The position numbers and the translations under genes were made by a program. A model generated the notes under the pieces. It was not told the origin of the DNA and ran no database searches. It saw nothing but the letters and a program-made list of their open reading frames with translations. From Confluentibacter sediminis (lineage in GTDB: Bacteria > Bacteroidota > Bacteroidia > Flavobacteriales > Flavobacteriaceae), in the NCBI RefSeq assembly GCF_003258355.1, contig NZ_QKPO01000015.1, positions 62,001 through 126,000 on the forward strand: a stretch of 64,000 nucleotides of DNA. Reading direction: 5' to 3'. Each line of letters opens with the position of its first letter. The stretch's first letter is position 1. Shown here in pieces: positions 1 through 9,606 of this stretch.

Positions 1-2144
1 ATAACATCATCGGAAGGCAAAGCTATACTTGGTGCAATGACCAAGGCTACAACCGACATTAATTTTAATAAGATATTTAATGAAGGCCCCGAAGTATCTT
101 TAAATGGGTCACCAACAGTATCTCCAACAACAGCTGCTTTGTGGGCATCTGTTCCTTTACGACCATCGGCTTCAATCATCTTTTTAGCATTATCCCAAGC
201 GCCACCAGCATTCGATTGAAAAATAGCCATTAATACACCACATGTCGTTACACCAGCTAACAAACCTCCCAACATTTCAGCATGACCAATGAAGCCAACA
301 GCTACCGGAACAGCAATGGCCAATAATCCTGGCAACACCATTTCTTTAATGGATGCTTTTGTTGAAATGGCAACGCATTTTTCATATTCTGCATACCCAT
401 CGGCGGCATCAAAAATAGCTCGATCTTCTGCAGTTGCTTTACTCATATCAGAATCATACTTACGCATGACTCCTAAAGCCGCTTTTAACTGTGGAATATC
501 TTTAAATTGACGACGTACTTCTTCAATCATGGCCATAGCTGCTCTACCTACAGCATTCATTGATAACGCAGAGAACACAAAAGGCAACATCCCTCCCACT
601 AACAAACCTGCCATAACAGTCGGTTTTGAAACATCGATGGATGAAACATTAGCCACTTTCATAAATGCAGAAAATAACGCCAACGCTGTTAAAGCGGCAG
701 AAGCAATAGCGAAACCTTTACCAATCGCAGCAGTTGTATTACCAACAGCATCTAATTTATCGGTACGCTCACGTACTTCATGAGGCAGTTCTGCCATTTC
801 AGCAATTCCACCAGCATTATCAGAAATGGGTCCGTAAGCATCAACGGCCAATTGAATTCCTGTATTGGCTAACATACCCACGGCTGCAATAGCTATACCA
901 TAAAGACCTGCAAAATAATGAGACACTAAAATAGCAGCTGCTATTAATAAAATAGGAACCATGGTAGACATCATTCCTACACCTAAACCGGCAATAATGT
1001 TTGTAGCTGCACCTGTTTCAGATTGTTTTACAATACTGCTTACTGGTTTTGTTCCTGTACCTGTATAATATTCGGTTACTTTACCAACTAATAAACCAGC
1101 TACTAATCCTGCAATCGTTGCCCAAAACACGCCCATGGAACTATATGAAACATTTTCATAAACCCATGTTTCTGGAATTAAAATATCGATAATAAAATAT
1201 GATGCTAAAACCATTAATCCTGCTGAACCAAATTCCCCAATATTTAAAGCGGTTTGAGGATTACCTCCATCTTTTACTTTAACAAAAAAGGTTCCTATAA
1301 CAGACATCACAATACCGACAGCAGCTAATACTAATGGTAAATAAACAGCTCCCAAACCCGCAAAATCCGGTGTGATAATAAAAGCTCCTAAAACCATGGT
1401 TCCTATAATAGAACCTACATACGATTCGAATAAATCGGCTCCCATTCCAGCAACATCACCAACATTATCACCAACATTATCTGCAATAGTTGCGGGATTT
1501 AAAGGATGATCTTCTGGAATTCCAGCCTCTACTTTCCCAACTAAATCGGCACCTACATCGGCCGCTTTAGTATAAATACCACCTCCAACACGTGCAAACA
1601 ACGCTATAGAAGATGCTCCTAAAGAAAAACCAGAAAGCACATTTAAAACCAGTCCTAAATTATCTGCTCCTGGCCATATGTTTTGATATATAGCAAAAAG
1701 GCCACTTAGACCTAATACGCCAAGTCCAACCACACCTAATCCCATGACAGCCCCACCAGCGAAAGCTACTTCTAGAGCTTTCCCTAAAGAGGTTCTAGCT
1801 GCTTGCGTCGTTCTCACATTCGCTTTAGTAGCTACCTTCATGCCAATAAAGCCCGCTAGAGCCGAACAAATGGCTCCGACAATAAATGACAATGCAACCA
1901 TACCGTTTGAACCTACTTCATTGTTTCCTTTAAAAAACAACAATATAGCCACGGCTATTACAAAAATTGATAAAATTTTATACTCTGCTTTAAGAAAAGA
2001 CATGGCACCATCGGCAATGCTTTTAGCAATTCGTATCATTCTTTCATTACCTTGTTCTTGCTTGGTAACCCATGCACTCTTCACAAAAACGAATAAAAGT
2101 CCTAAAACACCAAAAAGGGGCAAAAAATTTACTATTAATTCCAT
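1..2144 (-). CDS. hppA: Membrane-bound pyrophosphatase, K+-dependent type (3' end cut by window edge)
   Basis: Ion-pumping inorganic pyrophosphatase of the inner membrane; it couples PPi hydrolysis to H+ and/or Na+ export. The reverse strand reads open from ATG at 2144 to the left edge (about 714 residues, C-terminus missing). Visible signatures are the PPi/Mg site [19 protein letters not shown] followed by [15 protein letters not shown], and [10 protein letters not shown], where Ala replaces the Lys of K+-independent enzymes, which points to the K+-dependent class. A second acidic motif, [13 protein letters not shown], is also present. Hydrophobic segments run throughout, as expected for a 16-helix family. 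Whether it pumps Na+ or H+ cannot be decided here. A soluble pyrophosphatase lies upstream on the same strand, separated by a terminator. Confidence 0.95.
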   Translation of the reverse strand, partial: MELIVNFLPLFGVLGLLFVFVKSAWVTKQEQGNERMIRIAKSIADGAMSFLKAEYKILSIFVIAVAILLFFKGNNEVGSNGMVALSFIVGAICSALAGFIGMKVATKANVRTTQAARTSLGKALEVAFAGGAVMGLGVVGLGVLGLSGLFAIYQNIWPGADNLGLVLNVLSGFSLGASSIALFARVGGGIYTKAADVGADLVGKVEAGIPEDHPLNPATIADNVGDNVGDVAGMGADLFESYVGSIIGTMVLGAFIITPDFAGLGAVYLPLVLAAVGIVMSVIGTFFVKVKDGGNPQTALNIGEFGSAGLMVLASYFIIDILIPETWVYENVSYSSMGVFWATIAGLVAGLLVGKVTEYYTGTGTKPVSSIVKQSETGAATNIIAGLGVGMMSTMVPILLIAAAILVSHYFAGLYGIAIAAVGMLANTGIQLAVDAYGPISDNAGGIAEMAELPHEVRERTDKLDAVGNTTAAIGKGFAIASAALTALALFSAFMKVANVSSIDVSKPTVMAGLLVGGMLPFVFSALSMNAVGRAAMAMIEEVRRQFKDIPQLKAALGVMRKYDSDMSKATAEDRAIFDAADGYAEYEKCVAISTKASIKEMVLPGLLAIAVPVAVGFIGHAEMLGGLLAGVTTCGVLMAIFQSNAGGAWDNAKKMIEADGRKGTDAHKAAVVGDTVGDPFKDTSGPSLNILLKLMSVVALVIAPSIALPSDDV

Positions 2145-2204
2145 ATTAAGTTAGTTAGTTAAATATTTTTTTAATGGAGTTAAAAATAGTAAAATATAAG
2201 TGAT

Positions 2205-2236
2205 AAAAAAAACCACCTTTAATTAAAGATGGTTCA
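2205..2236 (-). terminator. Rho-independent terminator after ppa
   Basis: Imperfect hairpin (AACCATCTTT / AAAGGTGGTT read on the minus strand, AATT loop) followed by a run of T on that strand. It lies between the end of ppa and the start of hppA, so the two pyrophosphatase genes are probably separate transcripts. Confidence 0.7.
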
Positions 2237-2267
2237 TTTTTTTAGGGATTTATTAGTAATCTTTCAA

Positions 2268-2795
2268 TTAGATAGTAAACGTTCTCTTTTTCTTGTGTTC
2301 ACTTTCATCATATCTTTGAACACACTTGTGATAAATCTTAATAGCTTCTTCTGCATTTCCCCATCCACCTGTATCTACTTTTTTCTTTTCTAAATCTTTA
2401 TATACTTGAAAGAAATGCTCTATTTCTTTTAATCTGTGAGGATTTAAGTCACTTATATCGTGGTTATTACTCCAAATAGGATCTGATACGGGCACACAAA
2501 TGATTTTTTCATCGGGTCCTTTTTCATCTGTCATATGAAACACTCCAATAGGCCTTACTTCCATAACGACCATAGGATAAGTTGCCTGATGCCCTAATAC
2601 TAAAACATCTAACGGGTCATGGTCTAAAGCCAATGTTTCCGGAATAAATCCGTAATCACCTGGATACATCATGGATGAAAATAACATACGGTCGAATCTG
2701 ATTTTGTGTAATGTAAAATCGTATTCATATTTATTTCTACTTCCCTTTGGTATTTCTATCAATACATCAAAAGTTACTGAATGGTTTTCGCTCAT
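2268..2795 (-). CDS. ppa: Soluble inorganic pyrophosphatase, family I
   Basis: Cytoplasmic Mg2+-dependent enzyme that hydrolyses PPi to phosphate and so pulls biosynthetic reactions forward. At 175 residues it has the usual family I length. The signature DHDPLDVLVLG carries the metal-binding aspartates, preceded by YPGDYGFIPET; an N-terminal EIPKGSRNKYE contains the substrate-binding Lys and Arg. It sits upstream of the membrane-bound pyrophosphatase on the same strand, with a terminator between. A TAnnTTTG promoter element lies about 60 bp upstream of the ATG. Confidence 0.95.
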   Translation of the reverse strand: MSENHSVTFDVLIEIPKGSRNKYEYDFTLHKIRFDRMLFSSMMYPGDYGFIPETLALDHDPLDVLVLGHQATYPMVVMEVRPIGVFHMTDEKGPDEKIICVPVSDPIWSNNHDISDLNPHRLKEIEHFFQVYKDLEKKKVDTGGWGNAEEAIKIYHKCVQRYDESEHKKKRTFTI

Positions 2796-2856
2796 AGTTG
2801 ATTTTTATTTTTTACCAATTACGTAATGGTATAATTTATTTTAGACTTTTAGACTG

Positions 2857-2888
2857 CAAATTTAATGAACACATACACGTTTAACAAC
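2857..2888 (-). promoter_or_regulatory. Candidate Bacteroidota-type promoter of ppa
   Basis: On the minus strand a perfect -7 element TAAATTTG (2857-2864) is preceded, after 20 bp, by GTTG at the -33 position (2885-2888; consensus TTTG). It would give a leader of roughly 55 nt before the ppa ATG. Confidence 0.5.
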
Positions 2889-2954
2889 TAAAACAATATG
2901 TATTATCTGTAATTATCACAAGTGAATATTCCATTATTGTTGAATTAATCATAT

Positions 2955-2983
2955 AAAAAAACACTCTAATTAGAGTGTTTTTT
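2955..2983 (-). terminator. Palindromic terminator downstream of the GH3-type acyl-adenylate gene
   Basis: Perfect palindrome CACTCTAATTAGAGTG flanked by a run of A and a run of T, so it can work on either strand. It lies about 180 bp past the stop of the 3160-4680 gene. The remaining intergenic DNA (2796-3159) holds only the ppa promoter; nothing else was seen. Confidence 0.65.
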
Positions 2984-3159
2984 ATTTTTATGGATGTTAA
3001 TTAATAATGTACACTATTGAAATTATTCACATGGTAATTATAAACTTTTGTAAAAGTATAGTTATTTAAAAAGAGGGCAAAAAATTTTACTCTATTTTAG
3101 ATTATAAGATAAAATACCCGTTTAAAAACTTTCCAGGATGCTATTGGTCGGTAAAATAA

Positions 3160-4680
3160 TCAGATTTTATAGTCTAAACTTAATAACGCTTCTAAATAAT
3201 CTCTATTGTTCGAAAGCCTCGGTATTTTATGCTGCCCTCCTAATTTGTTATTTTGTTTTAACCAATCGTAAAATAAATTAGGGCGTGCCATGTGTATTAT
3301 TGGCTTGTTAAGAGTGATATTATTATATCGTTTTGCCTCATAATCTGAGTTCAAGGCTTTCAAGGCATTATCAAATAATTCAGTAAAATAATTAATATCT
3401 TCTGGTTGCCTTTTAAACTCCATGATCCATTCGTGCCCACCTTTTTCCTTGCCTTCCATAAATATGGGAGCGGCCGTATAATCTACGATCTCTGCTTTGG
3501 TAAGTTTACAGACCTTTTTCAAAGCTTGTTCAGCATTTTCAATGATAAGTTCTTCTCCGAACACGTTAATATGACTTCGTGTTCTGCCCGTAATTTTAAT
3601 TCTATACGGATTCAAAGATGTAAACCTAACCGTATCTCCTACCTTATACCGCCAAAGTCCTGCATTGGTAGTGATAATTATGGCATAATTTTTATTTAAT
3701 TCAACCTCACTTAATGGGATGGCTTTTTCTTGTGAAGTACCATAAAACTCCATAGGAATGAACTCGTAGAAAATACCGTAGTCTAACATCAACAGTAATT
3801 CACTGGAGTTATTCCGGTCTTGGATAGCGAAAAAACCTTCGGACGCATTATAAATTTCATAATACCTAAATCCTTTTTTGGGAAGTAGTTTTTTATATTG
3901 ATTTTGATAGGGTGTAAAACTAACGCCTCCATGAAAATAAACTTCTAAATTCGGCCATACATCAAATAAATCCTTTTTCCCTGTGGTTTCCAAAACATTA
4001 TTTAATAGCACAAGCATCCAAGACGGCACGCCTGCCAAACTAGTCACATTTTCTTGAATGGTCTCATCTACAATGGCCTGCATTTTATGCTCCCAATTGC
4101 TCATTAAAGACACTCTATTGCTGGGCGTACTACTAAATTCAGCCCAAAAAGGCATGTTATCAATTAGTATGGCAGACAAATCGCCATAAATAGTACCGTT
4201 TTCCTTATACATTTCTTTACTTCCGCCAAGTCTTAAACTCTTGCCTGTAAATAACTGCGAATCTTCATTATTATTTAAATACATACACAGCAAATCTTTG
4301 CTGGCTGCATAATGGCAATCCTCTAAAGATTCTTGGCTAACAGGTATGAATTTACTTTTAGATTTAGTGGTGCCGCTAGATTTTGCAAACCACTTTATGG
4401 GCGTTGGCCACAAAATATTATTTTCACCATCTCTAGCTCTTTGAATAATATGTTGGCAGCCTTCATAATTTGTTATAGGCACTCGTTCTGCAAATGTCCT
4501 ATAATTTTTAATCGATGCAAAGTCATGTTCCTTACCAAAATAAGTATCCTTAGCAAAATCTATTAAACTTAAAAGTAATTCATTCTGTACTTCATTTGGG
4601 TATTTTAAAAACAATTCTATTTGATGGAACCGTTTTTTTAAAAACCAAGAAGCAATAGAATTCACTATCGGAATTGGCAT
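3160..4680 (-). CDS. GH3 auxin-responsive-promoter-like acyl-adenylate/amidosynthetase family protein
   Basis: A member of the GH3 (JAR1-like) branch of the adenylate-forming superfamily, not to be confused with glycoside hydrolase family 3. Family members activate a carboxylate with ATP and, in plants, conjugate it to an amino acid; the bacterial substrate is unknown. At 506 residues it matches bacterial members. Visible features are the phosphate-binding stretch FAKSSGTTKSKSKFIP near residue 100, a YYEIYNASEGFFA adenine-binding region near 275, and LWRYKVGDTVRF followed by KITGRTRSHINVFGE, the hinge typical of the fold. The gene diverges from a DUF2797 gene 42 bp away, an arrangement I recall from other Flavobacteriia. 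The cellular role is not inferred. Confidence 0.85.
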   Translation of the reverse strand: MPIPIVNSIASWFLKKRFHQIELFLKYPNEVQNELLLSLIDFAKDTYFGKEHDFASIKNYRTFAERVPITNYEGCQHIIQRARDGENNILWPTPIKWFAKSSGTTKSKSKFIPVSQESLEDCHYAASKDLLCMYLNNNEDSQLFTGKSLRLGGSKEMYKENGTIYGDLSAILIDNMPFWAEFSSTPSNRVSLMSNWEHKMQAIVDETIQENVTSLAGVPSWMLVLLNNVLETTGKKDLFDVWPNLEVYFHGGVSFTPYQNQYKKLLPKKGFRYYEIYNASEGFFAIQDRNNSSELLLMLDYGIFYEFIPMEFYGTSQEKAIPLSEVELNKNYAIIITTNAGLWRYKVGDTVRFTSLNPYRIKITGRTRSHINVFGEELIIENAEQALKKVCKLTKAEIVDYTAAPIFMEGKEKGGHEWIMEFKRQPEDINYFTELFDNALKALNSDYEAKRYNNITLNKPIIHMARPNLFYDWLKQNNKLGGQHKIPRLSNNRDYLEALLSLDYKI

Positions 4681-4722
4681 ATTTGTATTATATTTAATTC
4701 CTTAAAAATAATACTTTTTTTC

Positions 4723-5517
4723 ATGACTTTTGAAGGTGTTTTAACAAAAATGGAAAGTGAATTCTCAAATCCTATTCAATACTATTTGGTATTTGAAACT
4801 GATTTTTTGAGTATGAACCAGTTACTAGAGAAAACCATGACCATTAGTTTTATTAAATACCAATGTTTAAATTGTGGTTTAGATAAACCTATTTACAGAC
4901 AAGGGTTTTGTAAAAGCTGTTTTTTTGATATTCCACAAGCAGCGGATTGGATTATGCGTCCCGAACTTAGCACCGCACACTTAGATAAAGAAGACCGAGA
5001 CTTAGAGTATGAAAAGAAAGTGCAATTACAGCCGCATATTGTTTATTTAGCAAATTCCAGCAATGTCAAAGTAGGGGTTACCAGAAAAAGTCAGGTACCG
5101 ACCCGGTGGATAGACCAAGGTGCGCATGAAGCGATAGAAATTGTTGAAGTACCTAACAGATATTTAGCTGGCATCACCGAGGTTGCCCTAAAAGATTATG
5201 TGAGCGACAAAACCAACTGGCGGTCCATGCTTAAAAACGATATTAAGGATGAGGATTTGGTGGCATGGCGAGAGCGTTTAAAACAATACATCCCCAATGA
5301 AGCTATGGATTATTTTATTGCCAGCAACTCTGAAACCCATTTGGAATTTCCTGTGCATAAATATACTGTAAATCCAAAAAGCTTAAATTTAGAAAAAGAA
5401 CAAAGCTACACGGGAAAACTTATGGGAATAAAAGGTCAGTATTTAATTTTTGACGACGATACTGTTTTTAATATTCGCGGTAACGAAGGCTTGTTTGTTG
5501 GTATTTCCATGCATTAA
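4723..5517 (+). CDS. DUF2797 family protein with N-terminal four-cysteine motif
   Basis: 264 residues, function unknown. Residues 48-66 carry C-x2-C and, after a RQGF spacer, C-x2-C, a likely zinc site. The central block VYLANSSNVKVGVTRKSQVP, then TRWIDQGA, is the DUF2797 hallmark; its layout (hydrophobic strand, KVGVTR, conserved Arg, later Glu) resembles GIY-YIG/T5orf172-type folds, though that is my inference. The C-terminus has a small beta-rich domain (GKLMGIKGQYLIFDDDTVFNI). There is no signal peptide or membrane segment. It is divergently paired with the GH3-type acyl-adenylate gene, sharing a 42-bp spacer. The first ATG was kept because MTFEGVLTKM resembles the family N-terminus. Confidence 0.85.
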   Translation: MTFEGVLTKMESEFSNPIQYYLVFETDFLSMNQLLEKTMTISFIKYQCLNCGLDKPIYRQGFCKSCFFDIPQAADWIMRPELSTAHLDKEDRDLEYEKKVQLQPHIVYLANSSNVKVGVTRKSQVPTRWIDQGAHEAIEIVEVPNRYLAGITEVALKDYVSDKTNWRSMLKNDIKDEDLVAWRERLKQYIPNEAMDYFIASNSETHLEFPVHKYTVNPKSLNLEKEQSYTGKLMGIKGQYLIFDDDTVFNIRGNEGLFVGISMH

Positions 5518-5519
5518 AA

Positions 5520-5549
5520 ATCCCACTCACCTATTATTGTAAATGGGAT
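5520..5549. terminator. Weak hairpin between convergent DUF2797 and rpsU
   Basis: ATCCCA and TGGGAT arms separated by an 18-nt loop, followed by a T-rich stretch on the plus strand. It lies between the ends of two convergent genes, so it may terminate one or both; the short stem makes it uncertain. Confidence 0.3.
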
Positions 5550-5568
5550 ATATTTTAAAATCCAACCA

Positions 5569-5763
5569 CTAAATATCTTCTTGATCTCTAATGTTTTGAA
5601 TGTATTCTGCTTTCTGAATTTCTTTACGTCTTTTTACAGATGGTTTGGTAAAAAATTGCGCTTCCCTTAAATTTTGCATCACTTTAACGTTTCTATATTT
5701 TCTTTTATAGCGTTTTAAAGCCCGTTCAATGTTTTCACCTTCTTTAATAATAATTTTTAGCAT
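5569..5763 (-). CDS. rpsU: Ribosomal protein bS21, divergent copy
   Basis: 64-residue basic protein of the small ribosomal subunit, matching bS21 over its length (GENIERALKRYKRKYRNVKV, then FTKPSVKRRKEIQKAEYIQ). In Bacteroidota bS21, with bS18 and bS6, helps hide the anti-Shine-Dalgarno tail of 16S rRNA. The sequence departs from the copy I recall as typical of Flavobacteriia (which starts MLIIPIKEGENIDRALKRYK and has ...RQLR..QQFTKPS), so it is probably a second paralogue; that rests on memory, not a search. It starts 36 bp after the sigma factor gene and is probably in its operon. No Shine-Dalgarno motif is visible before the ATG. Confidence 0.9.
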   Translation of the reverse strand: MLKIIIKEGENIERALKRYKRKYRNVKVMQNLREAQFFTKPSVKRRKEIQKAEYIQNIRDQEDI

Positions 5764-5799
5764 CTATAATTTTTTAATTAATGGATTTGTGTTTCAGGA

Positions 5800-6663
5800 T
5801 TATCCTAAATACGTTTTTAAAATTTTGTTTTTTGATGTACGTCTTAATCGTCTAATAGCCTTTTCTTTTATTTGTCTTACACGTTCTCGTGTTAAACCAA
5901 AAGCATCTCCTATTTCTTGAAGACTCATGGGGTGTTTTTGACTTATTCCATAATAATGTCTTATAACTTTTGCCTCTTTTTCAGATAATGTCTCTAAAAC
6001 CCGATTCACTTCAACATTTAAAGAATCGTTCATTAAGCCTCTATCTGCTTGAGGCGATTCATTGGAGCTCATCACATCATATAGATTTGAAACTTCTCCT
6101 TCTCTTAAAGGGGCATCCATGGAAATGTGCTTTCCAGAAATCTTCATGGATTGCTTGACATTACTAACCGTGAAATCCAAATTACTGGCAATTTCCTCAG
6201 CACTTGGCGGTCTTTCATGGGTTTGTTCCAACAAAGAATAGGTTTTATTTATTTTATTGATAGACCCTATCTTGTTTAAAGGAAGTCTAACAATTCTTGA
6301 TTGTTCTGCCAAAGCTTGAAGAATGGATTGTCTAATCCACCAAACGGCATAGGAAATAAATTTAAAACCTCTGGTTTCATCAAATCGCTTTGCGGCTTTC
6401 ACCAAACCTGCATTCCCTTCATTTATTAAATCTGGCAAGGCTAGACCTTGATTTTGGTATTGCTTTGAAACCGATACTACAAAACGTAAATTAGCCGTCG
6501 TGAGTTTATCTAAAGCCTTTTGATCGCCTTTGCGTATTTTTTGAGCTAATTCAACTTCCTCATCAGCAGTAATTAATCCAATCTTGCTAATGTCCTGAAG
6601 ATATTTATCAAGGGACTTCGATTCTCTATTGGTAACTTGTTTTGTTATTTTTAATTGCCGCAT
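5800..6663 (-). CDS. rpoD: Sigma-70 family RNA polymerase sigma factor (RpoD/SigA type), probably a second copy
   Basis: 287 residues, the length of primary sigma factors in Bacteroidota, which lack region 1.1. Region 1.2 is near residues 17-45, region 2 includes [20 protein letters not shown], region 3 [13 protein letters not shown], and region 4.2 [20 protein letters not shown] with the helix-turn-helix. DNA-contacting parts of 2.4 and 4.2 match the flavobacterial primary factor, so promoter preference should be TTTG/TAnnTTTG. Elsewhere it deviates ([11 protein letters not shown] for [55 protein letters not shown]), suggesting a paralogue rather than the housekeeping copy. It is followed at once by an S21 gene. 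Confidence 0.9.
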   Translation of the reverse strand: MRQLKITKQVTNRESKSLDKYLQDISKIGLITADEEVELAQKIRKGDQKALDKLTTANLRFVVSVSKQYQNQGLALPDLINEGNAGLVKAAKRFDETRGFKFISYAVWWIRQSILQALAEQSRIVRLPLNKIGSINKINKTYSLLEQTHERPPSAEEIASNLDFTVSNVKQSMKISGKHISMDAPLREGEVSNLYDVMSSNESPQADRGLMNDSLNVEVNRVLETLSEKEAKVIRHYYGISQKHPMSLQEIGDAFGLTRERVRQIKEKAIRRLRRTSKNKILKTYLG

Positions 6664-6771
6664 TTATATTTCAAAAGTTTAAAAGTTATATACCTACAAC
6701 TTAACTTTTTTAATGAGAAAACCTAATAAATACGGTATTTTCTTTTAAATATGCGGAAACCCAATAACTGT

Positions 6772-9474
6772 TTACTTAACGGTATCTTTCTTTTTCTTGT
6801 TACCTAACAAGCCTCCAAGTACATTTTTAACGGCCTCTTTTGTGGCATTGGTCTTTGTGGTATCGGTTGTTTTTACAGAGGTGGTATCTGTTTTTGTTTT
6901 ACTGCCTCCAATAATACCGCCTAATACGTCTTTAACCGTATTATTTTGTTGTGTTTTAAGGGAGTCTGTTTTAGACTTGTTTCCATTTATTAAATCGCCA
7001 AGCATGCCTTGCACTTTATCTTTTCCTTGATTTAATAGTTTTTGTTTTTCTATCTCTACAAGTTGTTTGGTTAAATTGCTCACTCCACTTGTTAAATCGG
7101 TTTTTACGGTTGGACTTGTAAACGTTCCACCAATATTGGCCGTTACCGGAATGGTTATATTATTTGCTTGTTGATTATCTATTTTACCAATAAGTCTATT
7201 AACGTCGCTTCCTAAATATTTTGCCGGCACGTTAAATACTGCACTATAGCCTATGGACTTATCAAAACCATGAGATCCAGACACATCAATCGTAATATCT
7301 TGATATTTTAGCTGAAATGGTTTTACGCTCACTTTCCCATTGGCGAACTCTATCTTGGTTTTTAAATCTTTTAAGTCCAATTTATTAAAATCAACAAAAG
7401 ACAAAGCTCCACTTAGCTTTGTTAATAATTGACTTTGCTTTGGGTTCACCTCTGTTCCCATTAATTCCGCTAAAAGATTACCAGAAATGGTACTTAAATT
7501 TGGTGTGAATTCTTTATCTAAATCTCCCGATAAACCAATGGTTGTATTGAATTTCCCTTGTAAAAACTTGGCGATTGGTGCTAAGTTTTGAAGTAAATCC
7601 AATCCTTTAAAGGCTTCGGAAATATCAAAATCTTTTGCTCCTAAATTAAAACTGAATGTAGGGGTAGCATTTTTTGTGGATACATTTCCGTTTACTGCCA
7701 ATTTCCCTTTAAACAAACTCGAGGTTAAATCTTTAACCGTGGCTTGTTGGTCTTTTATTAAAAGCGTGCCCATCACATCTTTTAAATTCAAATTATCGTA
7801 CACTACATTTTTTGCTACCGCATGAATGGTACAATCTAAAAACTGCGGAATTTTCAAGGTTTCCGTAGTGGCATTTGCGCTTTTTGTTTCGGTTTTAGTA
7901 GCAGTACTTTCGTCTTCTGCCATAAAATCATTGACCACAAAATTGTTTGCATACAAATCAAAATTACCTTGCAAGGTTTTATCGCTCATTACAAATCCCA
8001 ATAGATTCTGAATGGTTCCCGTGGCACTTAAATCACTTTTCCCTGTTTTAGCATCAAAACTATTAAGCTTAACGGTTGATGGATTGAAGGTCATGTCCAT
8101 TTTTGAGATGGTCATGGGTTGATTCATGGCATCGGACGTGAATACAAAATTGGTAATATTAGCCGTTCCTGATGCTTTTATACGCTCAAAAGCATTGGTT
8201 TCAATAGCATCCATGTCAAAGGAAGTATTGATATTGGCTTTTAAAATCCCGCTTAGTGGCGTATCTAAATCAAGAGGGTATGCTTTGGTTAAATTTCCTA
8301 AGTTTAAAACACCATTTACCATAGCATCAACAAGCATATTCCCTGTTATGTTTTTAAGCATCATGGACGATTTAAAAACATCATTATCTATTTTAAAGTT
8401 CAAAGCTTGTATATCTACGTAGGTATCGTCAACATTACCTGTCGTGTTTTTAATAGATGTATTAATCACAATATCTTCAACTTTTTTAGGCAAGTCTGGA
8501 TATTTAAACGAGGCATTGTTGGAACTAATATTAATATCTAAAGTGGGAATGGTTTCTTCGGTTACTTTACCTTTTATGACACCTTTGACTTTAAAATCGC
8601 CCGTAGTTTCCACATTTTCTATGTTTTTTGAATAGGCTTCTGGAATAACTGCCAAAAAGTTTTTAAAAGAAGATTCCGGGTTTTCAAAAGTGATGTCTAT
8701 ATCTTGTCCTTCTTCAATAAGTTGCACATAGCCTTTAAATTCTATGGGTAATTTATTAATATACCCTTTGTTATCTTTAAAGGTGTATTTGCTATTGGCT
8801 AAGTCCAAACCAATTAAGGCATCTAACTTTATGAGGTTATTGTTTAAGTAATTGGTGCTATCCATGGTAAGGCTTATATGCGCTTCGGTTTTAGTATCTA
8901 ATTCCGATTTATCCGCTGAAAAAATACCATTTCCTTGATGGTTTAGCTCCGTAATTTGAAGACTGAGGTTAGATTCTTCACTTAAATAAGTGATGGCACT
9001 ATTGTTTATTTTATAATCTTGTATATCAAAAGAAAAACCACTTGAACTTGTTTCTTTTGCTGGGGCGTCATCTTCTTTTGTAATGTCGTAATTACTTTTG
9101 CCGTATTTATTGGTTTTCAAGGTTATTAAGGCTTCATCAACATTAATGGAATTGATAACAATGGGGTCATCTGCTTTTTTAAATAATTCTTTTACAGACA
9201 TGGTAAACGAAATGTTTTTAGAAGTTAAAAACGTTTCATCTTTAAAAGGTTCAAAATTAGTAATGACCAAATCGCTCACACTCACATGGGCTTGCGGAAA
9301 GCTTTTTATAAAACTTAAGCTTACATCACTAAACTCCACATGTGCATTCAGGTTTTGGTTTATAAACCGTTTCACCATATTCTGAATTTGCGATTGAAAC
9401 AAGAATGGTGTTGCAATCAATAATATAATAATCGTTAGTAATGTAATACCTGTAATTTTTAAAGCTTTTTTCAT
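6772..9474 (-). CDS. AsmA-like family protein
   Basis: 900-residue envelope protein. One N-terminal membrane helix (residues about 5-27, ITLLTIIILLIATPFLF) anchors a long periplasmic region rich in alternating beta strands; the AsmA-type start (RFINQNLNAHVEFSDVSLSF) and the C-terminal AsmA_2-like part are recognisable. Family members form long grooves thought to move phospholipids between the inner and outer membranes. Residues after about 780 are low-complexity, with repeated T/K-rich stretches and three VLGGxxG-type motifs (VLGGIIGG, VLGGLLGN), probably a flexible tail. It stands alone, with 108 bp to the sigma gene. The exact transport role is inferred from the family. Confidence 0.85.
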   Translation of the reverse strand: MKKALKITGITLLTIIILLIATPFLFQSQIQNMVKRFINQNLNAHVEFSDVSLSFIKSFPQAHVSVSDLVITNFEPFKDETFLTSKNISFTMSVKELFKKADDPIVINSINVDEALITLKTNKYGKSNYDITKEDDAPAKETSSSGFSFDIQDYKINNSAITYLSEESNLSLQITELNHQGNGIFSADKSELDTKTEAHISLTMDSTNYLNNNLIKLDALIGLDLANSKYTFKDNKGYINKLPIEFKGYVQLIEEGQDIDITFENPESSFKNFLAVIPEAYSKNIENVETTGDFKVKGVIKGKVTEETIPTLDINISSNNASFKYPDLPKKVEDIVINTSIKNTTGNVDDTYVDIQALNFKIDNDVFKSSMMLKNITGNMLVDAMVNGVLNLGNLTKAYPLDLDTPLSGILKANINTSFDMDAIETNAFERIKASGTANITNFVFTSDAMNQPMTISKMDMTFNPSTVKLNSFDAKTGKSDLSATGTIQNLLGFVMSDKTLQGNFDLYANNFVVNDFMAEDESTATKTETKSANATTETLKIPQFLDCTIHAVAKNVVYDNLNLKDVMGTLLIKDQQATVKDLTSSLFKGKLAVNGNVSTKNATPTFSFNLGAKDFDISEAFKGLDLLQNLAPIAKFLQGKFNTTIGLSGDLDKEFTPNLSTISGNLLAELMGTEVNPKQSQLLTKLSGALSFVDFNKLDLKDLKTKIEFANGKVSVKPFQLKYQDITIDVSGSHGFDKSIGYSAVFNVPAKYLGSDVNRLIGKIDNQQANNITIPVTANIGGTFTSPTVKTDLTSGVSNLTKQLVEIEKQKLLNQGKDKVQGMLGDLINGNKSKTDSLKTQQNNTVKDVLGGIIGGSKTKTDTTSVKTTDTTKTNATKEAVKNVLGGLLGNKKKKDTVK

Positions 9475-9606
9475 ATAAAAATATTTATTGTTCTTTAGGG
9501 GTGTTAAGAAAAAACACCTCTAGAATAATATACGTAAAATTGGCACTAAAAGATGAATTAGCATCTTATTTTATGTTAAGTTTAAGAAAATATTGTATTA
9601 CAAACT

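Noticed and set aside
37-2154. Several plus-strand frames across the first 2.1 kb
   Set aside because: They are antisense shadows of the membrane pyrophosphatase, whose minus-strand frame is continuous and carries all family motifs.
9497-9521. Hairpin AGGGGTGTT/AACACCTCT upstream of the AsmA-like gene
   Set aside because: It has a stable stem, but no T tract follows on the minus strand, so I could not call it a terminator; a leader role is unsupported.
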